Below, in pieces: positions 53,791 through 63,378 of a stretch of 64,000 bases of DNA. A model generated the notes under the pieces. It ran no database searches. It was not told where the DNA came from and saw only the letters and a list, made by a program, of their open reading frames with translations. The position numbers and the translations under genes were made by a program. Within the stretch, counting starts at the first letter, position 1. Every line of letters begins with the position of its first letter. Source of the stretch: Salinisphaera shabanensis E1L3A (lineage in GTDB: Bacteria; Pseudomonadota; Gammaproteobacteria; Nevskiales; Salinisphaeraceae); contig NZ_AFNV02000015.1 of assembly GCF_000215955.2 (NCBI RefSeq), forward strand, positions 44,896 through 108,895, written 5' to 3'.

Positions 53791-54519
53791 CTACAAACGC
53801 GCGAGCAGCACCTGTTTCTTGGCAGCGAATTCGGCCTCGGTGAGCACGCCCTGACGCTGGAGTTCACCCAGACGCTCCAGCGCATCGAGAATATCGCTGC
53901 TCGACGAACCAGCAGGCGCCGCCGATTCAGCCTCCGTGTTCGACGGAACCTGCGCCAATTCAGCCAGGGCGACTTCGCCGATCTGACTGGTGAACACCAC
54001 GTCGCTCGCGTCTTCATACTGCGATTGCGCTACGCCGGTTATGCGATGTGTGCCCGTCTCGTAGAGCGTCACCCGCTTGCCGCGGCGGATCGCAAGCCGC
54101 CGGGCCGCATCGAAATAGGCATAGGCCAATTGGTTCTGTTCGCCAACGGCCGCAGGCTCGCCCAGTTCGGCCGGCCACCAGTTTTCGCGTTCGACGGCCA
54201 CCGTGTCCCATGCCCGCGCATGGGCGTTGATCCTTCGATGGCCGGGCTGGGCCGCATCGCCACGCTCTCGATACAGGCGAGACAACTCGTTACACAACGC
54301 ATCGATGCGGTTCTTGAGCACATGATTGCCGGGCTCGGTGATCATGATCAGGCCGCCGCGCATCCACTGCCCCGGCCCGGCGAACTCGGGGTGGTCGAAC
54401 ATCGCCATATCGCCGCCGCCCTGGGCCACCGTCTCCCAGAGATGCTGCACGGCCGGGAGGTTGAAGCCGAACCGTTCGGCATAGTCGTCCAGAAGGCCGT
54501 TTGCATAAGAATCGATCAT
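53791..54519 (-). CDS. SHOCT-domain protein
   Basis: A 242-residue protein with a C-terminal SHOCT domain (about 210-242: DILDALERLGELQRQGVLTEAEFAAKKQVLLARL). The N-terminal part, including AERFGFNLPAVQHLWETVAQGGGDMAMFDHPEFAG, is a domain I cannot name. Between them is a low-complexity Ser/Pro-rich linker. SHOCT is a short helical domain of unknown function often found at C-termini. No signal peptide seen. The first residues fit the ATG at 54519. Confidence 0.8.
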   Translation of the reverse strand: MIDSYANGLLDDYAERFGFNLPAVQHLWETVAQGGGDMAMFDHPEFAGPGQWMRGGLIMITEPGNHVLKNRIDALCNELSRLYRERGDAAQPGHRRINAHARAWDTVAVERENWWPAELGEPAAVGEQNQLAYAYFDAARRLAIRRGKRVTLYETGTHRITGVAQSQYEDASDVVFTSQIGEVALAELAQVPSNTEAESAAPAGSSSSDILDALERLGELQRQGVLTEAEFAAKKQVLLARL

Positions 54520-54606
54520 GGTGCGTCACCAGCCGAATGAGTTATTGCGTTCATTCTAGAGCCGAAGCGGGGTCGTCAGCTTTCGTTAGATCGCGCGATT
54601 TAAGAC

Positions 54607-55005
54607 ATGCGACATACTATCGCGCGCAATCGAACATATTACGCATCCCGGCGATTCATTTTGGCGAACAATTCCGATGTAGAGGCCTGCTTCACCCGCG
54701 TCAACAGCGCGCTCGGCTACGAACTGGACAACGACACTGCACGCGCCGTCGCGCAGACATTGTGTGAAGCGGACTGGCACCCGCACTACATCGCGGGCAT
54801 CGTGGATCAGGTAAACGACCTCGATGCAGACAACCTATTCGTGCGCAAGCTCGGCGCGGCTCTCAAGCGCGACCCGGTCGACAACGAAATCGAATACGCG
54901 AAAAAACGCCGTCAGGAAGGCGCAGACCCGGACGCAGTCGCCACCGAAGTCCGCGAAGACGATGAAGCCATCGCCGTACGCAACCCGCCGCGCGCATCGC
55001 CCTGA
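54607..55005 (+). CDS. Conserved-looking hypothetical protein
   Basis: A frame of up to 132 residues, acidic and helical, without signal peptide. The part from about residue 20 (ANNSDVEACFTRVNSALGYELD) to VNDLDADNLFVRKLGAALKRDPVDN looks well folded, whereas the first ~20 residues are Arg-rich and may not be translated, with a later start near 54661 (TTG). The C-terminal third is charged. I do not recognise the family. It is divergent from the SHOCT gene and lies before yigZ. Confidence 0.6.
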   Translation: MRHTIARNRTYYASRRFILANNSDVEACFTRVNSALGYELDNDTARAVAQTLCEADWHPHYIAGIVDQVNDLDADNLFVRKLGAALKRDPVDNEIEYAKKRRQEGADPDAVATEVREDDEAIAVRNPPRASP

Positions 55006-55193
55006 GTCGACGGTTAGCCCAAAGCGGCCGCCGTGCCAAACGGTGCCGCGGCTCGGTTCAAGCGGTGTGCGCAACGGCATGCGGGTTCCGCGCTTTTGAA
55101 TCCGGTATGTGACGCGCGGGCAGCTATGATGGAATACGCGCATCGGTCCATCGCCGTGCAACACACGGCACCGGACTACTCTCGGGAGCTTTC

Positions 55194-55817
55194 ATGCGCT
55201 TTCGCATGCCGTACGCGACGATCGATAGCCCGTATGAGGTCACGCTCGAAGTTAAAAAAAGCCAGTTCATCGGCTGGTGTGCGGCCATCGACAGCGTGGA
55301 CGACGCCCAGCAGTTGATTGCCTTGGCACGCGAGCGCTATCCCGATGCCTCGCATCATTGTTCGGCCTATATTGCCGGCCCGCCGGGCGAGGATCAGGCG
55401 ATCGGCTTTGCCGACGACGGCGAGCCGGGCGGCACAGCCGGCCGGCCGATGTATCAGGTGCTCGAAGGCAGCGGTCTGGGTCGGATCGCCTGCGTGGTCA
55501 CGCGCTATTTCGGCGGCACCAAGCTCGGCACCGGCGGCCTCGCGCGGGCCTATTCACAAACAGTGAGCGCGCTACTGGCCGATCTGCCCGCGCGCGAATA
55601 CGTGCCACGGCAGCGTCTGGCCCTGCAGCTGGCCTTCGCCGACGAGCAACCCGCTCGGGCATGGCTGGAGGAACACGAAGGCGACATCGTCGACGCCGAG
55701 TATCACGCCGAGGGCGTCACGCTGGCCGTCGACTGGCCGCTGGATGCCAGCACGCCACTGGCAGAACTGGACGCGCGGCTCAATGGGCGTTTGCTCTGCT
55801 CTGAAGCACAGACATGA
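55194..55817 (+). CDS. YigZ/IMPACT-family protein
   Basis: A 207-residue protein of the UPF0029/IMPACT family, related to E. coli YigZ. It has the conserved EVKKSQFIGWCAAIDS start of the domain, then DDGEPGGTAGRPMYQVL and VTRYFGGTKLGTGGLARAYS. The C-terminal DUF1949-like half follows from about residue 140. The family has suggested roles in nucleic-acid or translation regulation, but function in bacteria is unclear. Full length. Many such genes stand near trkH or pepQ, which is not so here. Confidence 0.92.
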   Translation: MRFRMPYATIDSPYEVTLEVKKSQFIGWCAAIDSVDDAQQLIALARERYPDASHHCSAYIAGPPGEDQAIGFADDGEPGGTAGRPMYQVLEGSGLGRIACVVTRYFGGTKLGTGGLARAYSQTVSALLADLPAREYVPRQRLALQLAFADEQPARAWLEEHEGDIVDAEYHAEGVTLAVDWPLDASTPLAELDARLNGRLLCSEAQT

Positions 55818-55938
55818 CGCGCGCTACGCCCTACCTGCACGCCGACCGACTCGCTTCAGGCACAGCCCCGGGCCGCGCAGCTGAAGCAAGCCGTCGTCGC
55901 AAAATCGGGGCCGACCGTTGCCGCGCGGCCCGACGGCA

Positions 55939-56217
55939 TCAGCCGCGCTCGGTGACTTCCAGCAGGTGGTAGCCGAACTGGGTTTTCACCGGGCCCTGAA
56001 CTTCGTTGATCGGCGCACTGAACACTACTTCATCGAACTCCGGCACCATCTGGCCACGGCCGAAGGTGCCCAGCTCGCCGCCCTTGCGGCCGGACGGGCA
56101 TGAGGAATGCTCACGTGCGACTTCGGCGAAATCGCTGCCGTTTTCAATGTCTTTCTTGAGTTCGAGGCACTTGTCTTCGCTGTCGACGAGAATATGACGG
56201 GCGCTGGCTTTGGCCAT
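55939..56217 (-). CDS. ppiC: Parvulin-type peptidyl-prolyl isomerase PpiC
   Basis: A 92-residue single-domain parvulin. It opens MAKASARHILVDSEDKCLELKKDI, and contains ARGHSS-like EVAREHSSCPSGRKGGELGTFGRGQMVPEFDEVVFSA and QFGYHLLEVTERG, the classic PpiC core with its conserved His and Cys. AGGAG stands upstream of the ATG at 56217, which is chosen over an extension of 12 residues. Cytosolic proline isomerase, near E. coli PpiC in length. Confidence 0.94.
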   Translation of the reverse strand: MAKASARHILVDSEDKCLELKKDIENGSDFAEVAREHSSCPSGRKGGELGTFGRGQMVPEFDEVVFSAPINEVQGPVKTQFGYHLLEVTERG

Positions 56218-56340
56218 GGCAGATACTCCTGCTTTGAAAGATAGGCCCGCCATAGTACGGCAATTTCAGCGCCGACGGCCGCCGGTACGCGCCGCCAAAC
56301 GGGCCCGACCATGTCTCGACCGAACCCGTCCCGGGTATGC

Positions 56341-56943
56341 CTAATCGCGCAGGGCGTTAATGTCGGCGATCAACTGCCGAAGAATGTCATCGAGTGCTGC
56401 CTTGGTGGATTGCTGAACGGCATTTTTCTGGCCGAATGCGCCGGCAAGCATCATTTTGCCCATTTGCGATTTGCCGCTCGATTCGTACACCTTCGACAGC
56501 CGTTCTCGGCCAGCCGATTGCAAGCTCACGCGCATGGAAACCTGGGCAGAAAAATCGTTGAATGAATATGTTTGTAACGCGAAGGTCAGCAGTCCGCCTG
56601 TTGTCGCGGCCGGGTCCGCTGTCTTGCGAAGCCCGTTGAAGGCTGCCTGCACATCGCTCGACTGCAGCGTATCGTCGAGCATTTCGCCGATATCCACGAC
56701 CCACTTGTTGGCTACACCGGTACTGAACGCTCGAAATTCGTAGCTCAAATCGGCCGTTCGGGGCGTCAGATAATATGCCGAGGCCCGGTCAGTGGACGAC
56801 AGGTTCGAATCGCCGGCGTTCTTTTGAAGATACTGCGGATAGTCATTCGCAACGTGGGTCGCGCAGCCGCCCGAAAGAATGACAAACGCGATCAATCCGC
56901 ACAGCAGGACATGACGGCTTGGCCGTCGAGTGGATACAAACAT
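56341..56943 (-). CDS. Putative lipoprotein
   Basis: A 200-residue predicted lipoprotein with signal peptide and lipobox LSGGC (about residue 27). The mature part starts ATHVANDYPQYLQ and contains KWVVDIGEMLDDTLQSSDVQAAFNGL and AGRERLSKVYESSGKSQMGKM, resembling cell-envelope lipoproteins with periplasmic beta-sheet domains; I cannot name the family. GGGGGAAAAG precedes the ATG at 56943. It is divergent from the CoA-transferase gene and lies 123 bp beyond ppiC on the same strand. Confidence 0.78.
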   Translation of the reverse strand: MFVSTRRPSRHVLLCGLIAFVILSGGCATHVANDYPQYLQKNAGDSNLSSTDRASAYYLTPRTADLSYEFRAFSTGVANKWVVDIGEMLDDTLQSSDVQAAFNGLRKTADPAATTGGLLTFALQTYSFNDFSAQVSMRVSLQSAGRERLSKVYESSGKSQMGKMMLAGAFGQKNAVQQSTKAALDDILRQLIADINALRD

Positions 56944-57132
56944 CTTTTCCCCCAATGAATACGCATACGCCCGCCGCACCTTGGAGCCACCCCAGCTCGT
57001 CGACGTCGGTACCACGTAATCTAGCCGTAGTCGCGGTTTAAACCAAATACGAAACGCGAGCGACAGACCGTCTCTATGGGTGACAGACCCATCGACTAAA
57101 ATGGCGGTTTGTTTGCCCTCAGAATCGCGTCC

Positions 57133-58650
57133 ATGATCGAACTCGCCGCCCAACGCTGCCAACTGCCCCGCTGGCGCGATCGCCTGCAAAGCGCCGACGA
57201 GGCGGCCGCACTCATCCACGATGGCATGACCGTGGGCATGAGCGGTTTCACGCGTGCCGGCGAGGCCAAACAGGTGCCGCTGGCGCTGGCCCGCCGCGCC
57301 GAGCACGAACCGTTCCAGATCACGCTGATGACCGGCGCATCGCTGGGCCACGATACCGACGGCATCCTGGCCGATGCCGGCGTGTTGGCCCGGCGTATGC
57401 CGTTTCAGGTGGATCGGCGCCTGCGGGCGGCAATCAATCGCGGCGAGGTGATGTTCGTCGACAGCCATTTGTCGGAAATGTCGGAACAGCTGCGCCACGA
57501 CCAGCTCGGCGCGCTGGATATCGCGGTGATCGAAGCCGTGGCGATCACCGCCGACGGCGGCATCGTACCCACCGCGTCCGTCGGCAATTCCGCCAGCTTC
57601 GCGGCCCAGGCGGACAAGGTGATCATCGAGTTCAACGTCGCCGCGCCCGAGGCGCTGATCGGGCTCCACGATATCTATGTGCCGGCCAAGCGCCCCGGCC
57701 GGCAACCGATTCCCATCAGCGCGCCGGATACACGTATCGGCACGCCCTATATTCCGGTCGACCCGGACAAGATCGCGGCCATCGTGCTCACGCAGGAGCA
57801 GGACAGCCCGGCCGATATCACGCCCGCCAACGAAGCCACTCAACGCATTGCCGAGCATCTGATCGGCTTTTTCGAAAGCGAAGTGGCCGCGGGGCGGATG
57901 AGTTTGTCGCTCATGCCCCTACAGGCCGGGATCGGCAGCGTCGCCAATGCCGTGTTGCACGGCTTGATGGCCGGGCCGTTCGAAGATCTGACCATGTATT
58001 CGGAAGTGCTGCAGGACAGCACCTTCGAACTGCTCGACCACGGCACGCTGCGTTTTGCCTCGGCGAGCGCGATCACGCTATCCGATGCCTACGGAGCCAA
58101 GGTATGGAACAACCTCGAACGCTATCGCGATCGGGTGGTTTTACGGCCGCAGGAACTGTCCAACCATCCCGGTATGTCGCGCCGGCTGGGCGTGATCGCC
58201 ATCAATACCGCGATCGAGTTCGATATCTACGGCAACGTGAATTCGACCCATATCAATGGCACGCACATGATGAACGGCATCGGCGGCTCGGGCGATTTCG
58301 CGCGTAACAGCCACCTGTCGATCTTTGTGACCACATCGACCGCCAGGGGCGGCGCGCTGTCGAGCGTGGTGCCTTTCGTCAGCCACGTAGATCACGTCGA
58401 GCACGATGTGGATATTCTGGTCACCGAACATGGGCTGGCCGATCTGCGCGGGCTCGCCCCGCGCGAGCGGGCCCGCGTGATCATCGATCGCTGCGCAGAC
58501 CCGGTTTACCGCCCGGCACTGGCGGCATATTTCGACAATGCCTGTGCACGCGGCGGGCACACGCCGCATTGCCTGGAGCAGGCACTGGCATGGCATGTGG
58601 CCGCGCAACGCGACGGCTCCATGCGCGCGCTGGTCGACCAGCCGACATAG
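57133..58650 (+). CDS. Acetyl-CoA hydrolase/CoA-transferase family (succinyl-CoA:acetate CoA-transferase-like)
   Basis: A 505-residue class I CoA-transferase of the Cat1/AarC/acetyl-CoA hydrolase family. The catalytic glutamate is in LTMYSEVLQDSTFELLDHG near residue 297. GNSASFAAQADKVIIEFN, GIGSVANAVL and GGSGDFARNS are further conserved blocks. It probably moves CoA between succinyl-CoA and acetate, or hydrolyses acetyl-CoA, in the cytosol. The ATG at 57133 gives the family's usual N-terminus. Its divergent partner is a lipoprotein gene. Confidence 0.93.
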   Translation: MIELAAQRCQLPRWRDRLQSADEAAALIHDGMTVGMSGFTRAGEAKQVPLALARRAEHEPFQITLMTGASLGHDTDGILADAGVLARRMPFQVDRRLRAAINRGEVMFVDSHLSEMSEQLRHDQLGALDIAVIEAVAITADGGIVPTASVGNSASFAAQADKVIIEFNVAAPEALIGLHDIYVPAKRPGRQPIPISAPDTRIGTPYIPVDPDKIAAIVLTQEQDSPADITPANEATQRIAEHLIGFFESEVAAGRMSLSLMPLQAGIGSVANAVLHGLMAGPFEDLTMYSEVLQDSTFELLDHGTLRFASASAITLSDAYGAKVWNNLERYRDRVVLRPQELSNHPGMSRRLGVIAINTAIEFDIYGNVNSTHINGTHMMNGIGGSGDFARNSHLSIFVTTSTARGGALSSVVPFVSHVDHVEHDVDILVTEHGLADLRGLAPRERARVIIDRCADPVYRPALAAYFDNACARGGHTPHCLEQALAWHVAAQRDGSMRALVDQPT

Positions 58651-58889
58651 CAACGCGTTTGCCCGGCTTGCCAAGATGATCCGCGCTTGGCTAACGCTCG
58701 CGACATCGCGGCCGATAGTTGCTTGATAGATCGCTCGTCGCACCACAACCACTGGCGCGATGGGCTGCCGCTATTGATTCAAGACACCGTTTGCAGACAT
58801 CGTTGAGCCCAAGCGGCCCCACCCAGGCCGGTCGGATCGCAGCCGTGCGATCGCCCGAGAATACGCCGCCGTCGGAGACATCAGCACCC

Positions 58890-59339
58890 ATGAGCAACGC
58901 AACTCGCGCCCGCGTGGCCGATATCATGACCCGGGGCGTCCTCAGCCTTCGTGACGACCAGACTCTCTTCGAGGTTCGTGAACTGATGGGCGAACACCAG
59001 ATTCGCAACGTGCCGATACTCGACGACACCGGGCGACCGATTGGTCTGGCCACACAGAAAAATGTGCTGCGCGAGGTGCTTACTGTTACCGATCAGCACG
59101 GCTACGCACAACTCGACCACCATCTGGCCCAGATACCGCTATCGCAGGTACTCGAGCCCGACTTCAACACCGTGTCCAGCGATACGCCGCTGGTCGAAGC
59201 CGGTCGTTTGCTGCTCAACTATCGCCAGGTGAGCTTGCCGGTGGTCGACGACGGCACGCTGGTGGGCATTCTCTCGCTGGTGGATTATGTGCGCGTGTTC
59301 GTCGACCGGCTGGAAGCCGAAGAGCTTTCGCTGGCCTGA
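58890..59339 (+). CDS. CBS-domain-pair protein
   Basis: A 149-residue protein made of two CBS domains: RVADIMTRGVLSLRDDQTLFEVRELMGEHQIRNVPILDDTG (about residues 8-50) and the pair ending SLPVVDDGTLVGILSLVDYVRVF. Such pairs bind adenosyl nucleotides and regulate other proteins. Partner unknown. The ATG at 58890 is preceded by GGAG at a slightly long distance; earlier in-frame starts extend into non-domain sequence. Confidence 0.88.
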   Translation: MSNATRARVADIMTRGVLSLRDDQTLFEVRELMGEHQIRNVPILDDTGRPIGLATQKNVLREVLTVTDQHGYAQLDHHLAQIPLSQVLEPDFNTVSSDTPLVEAGRLLLNYRQVSLPVVDDGTLVGILSLVDYVRVFVDRLEAEELSLA

Positions 59340-59360
59340 CCGCCCTGCTCGCCGCGATCG

Positions 59361-60368
59361 TTACGGCAACGCCACGCCGACACGCGCCACGATATCGTCG
59401 ACCTGGCTTATCTCAGTGGTACTCAGCGAATCGCGCCAGCTCTCGATACGCTCGCGCGCGCTCAGATGTGCGCGATGGGCCGACGTCGTGCTGCTGTTGA
59501 AGCCGGTGGGGCGAGCGCCCCGGATATCCACCCCGTCATGCGCCAGCCGTTCGGCGAGATCGAACGCGCCGGTCGCCAGCGCTTCGTACGGGATCATTGT
59601 GTAGTGCTCGGCGTGGGCATCCACGAATTTTTCGGTGAATGCCCAGTAGGCGATCAGTCGCTGGTTGGCGTCGCCCTTGTCGAGCTCGTCGATCAGCGCC
59701 GCCATCGGCTCGAAGAACGCCGCACGCCCGTCGTCGATATCCAGCAACAGTCGGCGCAGGCCGATACGCTCGGCTTGGAAGTCGTTCCACCGCGCGCTCT
59801 TGTAGCTGGCGAGCACGCCATGCGGCCGGCGCCGGATATGGTAGACAGACAGGCCAAAGCGCTCGCGCAACGCCGGTACCAGCAAGGCGCCGCGTACGAA
59901 TTTGGCCACCACACGGGGACGCGCTGCCAAGCCATGCTGCATGGCGATCTGAGGTACAGCGCGCGGCCGCCGGCCATGCGCGCTCAGATTGGAGCGCGAT
60001 CGCTGAACACGAACATCGACGATGCGATAACACAGCCCCCGACTCACGTACTGCGCCAGCGCCTCGTCGAGCGCATACGGCATGAGATAGAGATCGGTAT
60101 CGCGGCGATCCATATTCGCCGGGACGATCTTGTCCAGTACCGCGCGATACGCAGCCAGCTCCGGCTGAAAGGGCTCGAACACCGGTTTGGCACGCCATAG
60201 CTGCGTCAACTGTTCCAGCAAAAACGTGGTGCCGCTACGCCAGAAGCCGGTCACGACCAGGCTGTTGCCCGCACGCAGGAAATGGCTCATCGCCCAATCC
60301 ACGGCACCGCCGCCCGCCAGCCCAAACCTGACGGATTGCCAATCGTTACGCTGCATCGTCGCTCTCAT
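59361..60368 (-). CDS. Sulfotransferase-family protein
   Basis: A 335-residue protein of the sulfotransferase superfamily. LVVTGFWRSGTTFLLEQLTQLW near residue 36 is the 5'-phosphosulfate loop binding PAPS, and the VYHIRRRPHGVLASYKS segment near residue 175 is the 3'-phosphate-binding block. The acceptor is unknown. It is convergent with the CBS gene. No PAPS-synthesis gene is near, so substrate and role are open. Confidence 0.85.
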   Translation of the reverse strand: MRATMQRNDWQSVRFGLAGGGAVDWAMSHFLRAGNSLVVTGFWRSGTTFLLEQLTQLWRAKPVFEPFQPELAAYRAVLDKIVPANMDRRDTDLYLMPYALDEALAQYVSRGLCYRIVDVRVQRSRSNLSAHGRRPRAVPQIAMQHGLAARPRVVAKFVRGALLVPALRERFGLSVYHIRRRPHGVLASYKSARWNDFQAERIGLRRLLLDIDDGRAAFFEPMAALIDELDKGDANQRLIAYWAFTEKFVDAHAEHYTMIPYEALATGAFDLAERLAHDGVDIRGARPTGFNSSTTSAHRAHLSARERIESWRDSLSTTEISQVDDIVARVGVALP

Positions 60369-60411
60369 ATCGGTTGCGCGGGCCGCCCGGTCGCGGCTTC
60401 ACGCACGGGCA

Positions 60412-61233
60412 TCAATCCGGCAACGCGAGTTCGTCGAAGCGTTCGGCCAGATCCTTCAGACGCTCGTGAAGCTCATCGCCGCCCATCGCCATGCCATGCC
60501 CAGTCATCGCCACGGACGGTTCCAGCGCGGCCAGGCGTTCGACCGATGCTTTCGCCTGGGGCCAGTCTTCGGTGAGATAGCGCGGCGGACCGCTGATTTC
60601 ACGCTGCTGCGTAAACACCTTGTACAGCGATTCCTGCTGCACGGTGACGAACGCATCGCCGGCGATCAGTGCGCGGTCGGCCTGGCGAAACAGCGACACA
60701 TGGCCCTGGGTATGGCCGGGCGTGGCCACCCAGCGCCAGCCCGGCAGCTCGGCGATCGTGCCGTCATCCGGCAACGCGCGTACATACTCGCCAAGATCGA
60801 CGGGCTCGGTCGGAAAGAACGGCGATACCCGGGCCACCATGCCACCGCCCACGCTCGGGTCCGGCTTCGGGTAGGCCTTCTGCCCGGTCACAAACGGCAG
60901 TTCGTCAGCGTGCACATAGACAGGCACGTTCCAATGTTGCGCGAGTTCGACAACGGCACCCACATGATCGAAATGCCCGTGCGTGAGTACGATCGCCCGC
61001 GGCGGCACACCTTCGCCAAAACGCTGTTCGGCGGCTTTTCGAATCGTATCCTCGCTTTTGGGCATGCCGGCATCGACCAACACCCAGTCCTCGGGTGACG
61101 CCGGGCTGCCCACGAAATAGACGTTCACGATCTGAACCGGCAGGCAGTAAACGTCATCAAGCACTTCGTGACCGTCACCGCTGCGCAGCGATGTAACCGG
61201 CAGCGTCTTGTCGTGTAGCGGATTGAACGGCAT
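60412..61233 (-). CDS. MBL-fold metallo-hydrolase
   Basis: A 273-residue MBL-fold protein with complete HxHxDH motif: LTHGHFDHVGAVVELAQHW near residue 91. Also seen are GHTQGHVSLF, the GDAFVTV aspartate and the late MTGHGMAMGG histidine region. It resembles glyoxalase II/lactonase-like and quinol-type hydrolases, with no clear substrate. It follows the sulfotransferase region on the same strand. Confidence 0.9.
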   Translation of the reverse strand: MPFNPLHDKTLPVTSLRSGDGHEVLDDVYCLPVQIVNVYFVGSPASPEDWVLVDAGMPKSEDTIRKAAEQRFGEGVPPRAIVLTHGHFDHVGAVVELAQHWNVPVYVHADELPFVTGQKAYPKPDPSVGGGMVARVSPFFPTEPVDLGEYVRALPDDGTIAELPGWRWVATPGHTQGHVSLFRQADRALIAGDAFVTVQQESLYKVFTQQREISGPPRYLTEDWPQAKASVERLAALEPSVAMTGHGMAMGGDELHERLKDLAERFDELALPD

Positions 61234-61481
61234 GAGCGACTCCTGAACTTGCGCGAAGCTGTTTTCGGATCGCCTACCTTGCGCGCTGGAGAACCGGCGC
61301 GCCTATCCGTAGTTATGCGGCTGCCTTCTCACCACGGCCCGACAACGCTGAATGGCGCGCATTTCCATCCCTAAGAAAACAAGGTGCGCGAAATGCCGGC
61401 TGCACGCGGTACTTGCTTCAAGGGCGTTTGCTGCCTCAAATGACGGATGAGGCATGCATCACACAACGCGGGGCGAAACGG

Positions 61482-61703
61482 ATGATCAAACTGCCGATCG
61501 GCCCACTCTGGATCGCCCTGATGTTCGCTTTGGCCCTGGCTTTCAGTGCGACCGCCTTCGCGGACGGCCCGCCGGTCAAGAAGAGCAAGAACGGTATATG
61601 TCATGCCGTGGGCACAACCTACTATTCGCGCACGAAGCATTACACGCCGTACGCGAGCATGGCGGCATGTCTGAACAGCGGCGGGCGACGCCCCAAGCGC
61701 TAG
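61482..61703 (+). CDS. Small exported protein of unknown function
   Basis: A 73-residue predicted exported protein. A signal peptide (MIKLPIGPLWIALMFALAL, ending FSATAFA) is followed by KKSKNGICHAVGTTYYSRTKHYTPYASMAACLNSGGRRPKR, with two cysteines that could form a disulfide. I recall similar small sequences in Proteobacteria, but the function is unknown. ATG 61482 chosen because it begins the signal peptide. A DUF2267 gene follows after 167 bp. Confidence 0.7.
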   Translation: MIKLPIGPLWIALMFALALAFSATAFADGPPVKKSKNGICHAVGTTYYSRTKHYTPYASMAACLNSGGRRPKR

Positions 61704-61870
61704 CAACACACGCGACGTATCCTAATTCGCTGCTGGCCGGCGCTTATCTGACAACCAATATGGGCGCCTCAGGATTTATCGGTATTTCACGGGCAGCCGG
61801 GGCCGTCCAAGGTGGCTGTCATATTCCCACCGGCGCGTGCCCGATCCCGCCGCGAACAAGGACGTTCAAT

Positions 61871-62257
61871 ATGCAAACCGATCGTTTCATCGCCCGCGTT
61901 TATGACGCCTGTCCGCAGCTCGATCCGGACGTTGTCCATCAGGGCACGCTGATCACGCTCGATACCCTGTGCGAGCATCTGCCGAAAGGCCAGACCAAGG
62001 AAATGGCCTCCCAACTGCCGGACGAGATATCAGACGCGGTCATCGCCGGCGGTAATCGCAGCGAAACAACCGACGTGCCCATCAGCCTGGAAGAGTTCTA
62101 TTCCAAATTGATGTTTCGCGCCGAGCTGGAACAGGCCGACGTGGAAGCGCTGGCGCGCGCCGTCGCCCGCACGCTCAACGAAGCACTTAGCGAAGGCGAA
62201 GCCAAGAACACCGCGCTCGATCTGCCGGGCGAACTGTCGGATTTGCTCGCCAGCTAA
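61871..62257 (+). CDS. DUF2267 domain-containing protein
   Basis: A 128-residue DUF2267 protein. TDRFIARVYDACPQLDPDVVHQGTLITLDTLCEHLPKGQTKEMASQLPDEISDAV and the two-repeat design with QADVEALARAVARTLNEAL and ELSDLL fit the family. The fold is helical; function is unknown. The start ATG at 61871 begins the family's first helix. A strong hairpin lies after its stop. Confidence 0.88.
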   Translation: MQTDRFIARVYDACPQLDPDVVHQGTLITLDTLCEHLPKGQTKEMASQLPDEISDAVIAGGNRSETTDVPISLEEFYSKLMFRAELEQADVEALARAVARTLNEALSEGEAKNTALDLPGELSDLLAS

Positions 62258-62270
62258 CCGACCCGTGGCT

Positions 62271-62300
62271 GCCAACGTGCGGCAACGACCGCACGTTGGC
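62271..62300. terminator. Hairpin after the DUF2267 gene (possible terminator)
   Basis: GCCAACGTGCGG and CCGCACGTTGGC form a perfect 12-bp stem with a 6-nt loop, 14 bp after the DUF2267 stop. There is no T-run, so termination would have to be Rho-independent with weak tail or serve as an mRNA end stabiliser. Confidence 0.55.
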
Positions 62301-62403
62301 TCGCCAGTCGTGCGATAAGCCGGCAGCATGGTGGTTTTCCAACTGCTGCCGTACCCATGCCAAACCTGAGCCCATCTGGCCGCGCGCTTGTTGAGGCCAA
62401 GCG

Positions 62404-63330
62404 ATGAGTCATCCGGATATTCTCGTCGCCGGGCGGATGCCGCCGAACGTACTCGACCAGTTGGAGGCTTCGTTTACCGTTCACTGCCTGCCCGAGGCGG
62501 CCGACGAAGCCCAGATGATGATCGACGCAGTAGGCGAACGGATTCGCGGCGTGGCGACCAATGCAGTCCAAGCGCCGCAAATCGAGATGCTAGAGCGCTT
62601 GCCCCGGCTTGAAATCATGGCGTCCTCGGGTATCGGCACGGACGCGCTCAATGTCGATTACGCTGGCAAACGCGGCATTCACGTCACGAATACGCCCGAC
62701 GTGCTCACCGACGACGTCGCCGATGCCGCCATCATGCTCATGCTGGCCACATCCCGTCAGCTGGTGCTGGCCGATCGCAATGTACGAGCCGGGTGCTGGC
62801 TTAAGGGTCTGTCACTGGCGCGCCGAGTCAGCGGCAAGCGCTTGGGCATACTCGGGCTTGGGCGCATCGGCCAGGCGATCGCTAAACGCGCCGCGGCCTT
62901 CGATATGCCCATCGGGTATCACCAACGCCATATCAATCCGGATGTCTCGTACACCTACTACCACAGCCCGACCGCGCTCGCGGCCGATAGCGACTTTCTT
63001 GTCGTGGTCGTGCCCGGCGGCAGCGAAACCGACCGGATGGTGGACGCACTTGGCCCCGAGGGCATTCTCGTCAACATCGGGCGCGGCACGACCGTGGACG
63101 AACCCGCATTGATCGAAGCGTTGACCGAAGGCCGAATCCGCGGCGCCGGCCTGGACGTTCTCGCCGACGAGCCGAACGTACCCGACGCGCTGCGCACGCT
63201 GGATAACGTCGTTCTAGCGCCGCACTACGCCAGCGCCACGGTGGAAACCCGTCTGGCCATGGGCCAGCTGGTGGTCGATAACCTGCGCGCGCATTTCGAC
63301 GGGCGGACGCTGCTGACACCGGTTGGGTAA
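62404..63330 (+). CDS. D-isomer 2-hydroxyacid dehydrogenase
   Basis: A 308-residue NAD(P)-dependent D-2-hydroxyacid dehydrogenase. The Rossmann loop GILGLGRIGQAIAKRAAAF sits near residue 142. The catalytic Arg is in VNIGRGTTVDEPALIEAL, Glu in ADEPNVPDAL and His in LAPHYASAT. The catalytic domain opens IASSGIGTDALNVDYAGKRG. It resembles hydroxypyruvate/glyoxylate reductase-type members; the substrate is unproven. It lies apart from its neighbours. Confidence 0.92.
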   Translation: MSHPDILVAGRMPPNVLDQLEASFTVHCLPEAADEAQMMIDAVGERIRGVATNAVQAPQIEMLERLPRLEIMASSGIGTDALNVDYAGKRGIHVTNTPDVLTDDVADAAIMLMLATSRQLVLADRNVRAGCWLKGLSLARRVSGKRLGILGLGRIGQAIAKRAAAFDMPIGYHQRHINPDVSYTYYHSPTALAADSDFLVVVVPGGSETDRMVDALGPEGILVNIGRGTTVDEPALIEALTEGRIRGAGLDVLADEPNVPDALRTLDNVVLAPHYASATVETRLAMGQLVVDNLRAHFDGRTLLTPVG

Positions 63331-63378
63331 CGCCACTCAACGCCTGCCCAAAAGCCTGCGTTCACCGCGCGCGTAAAG

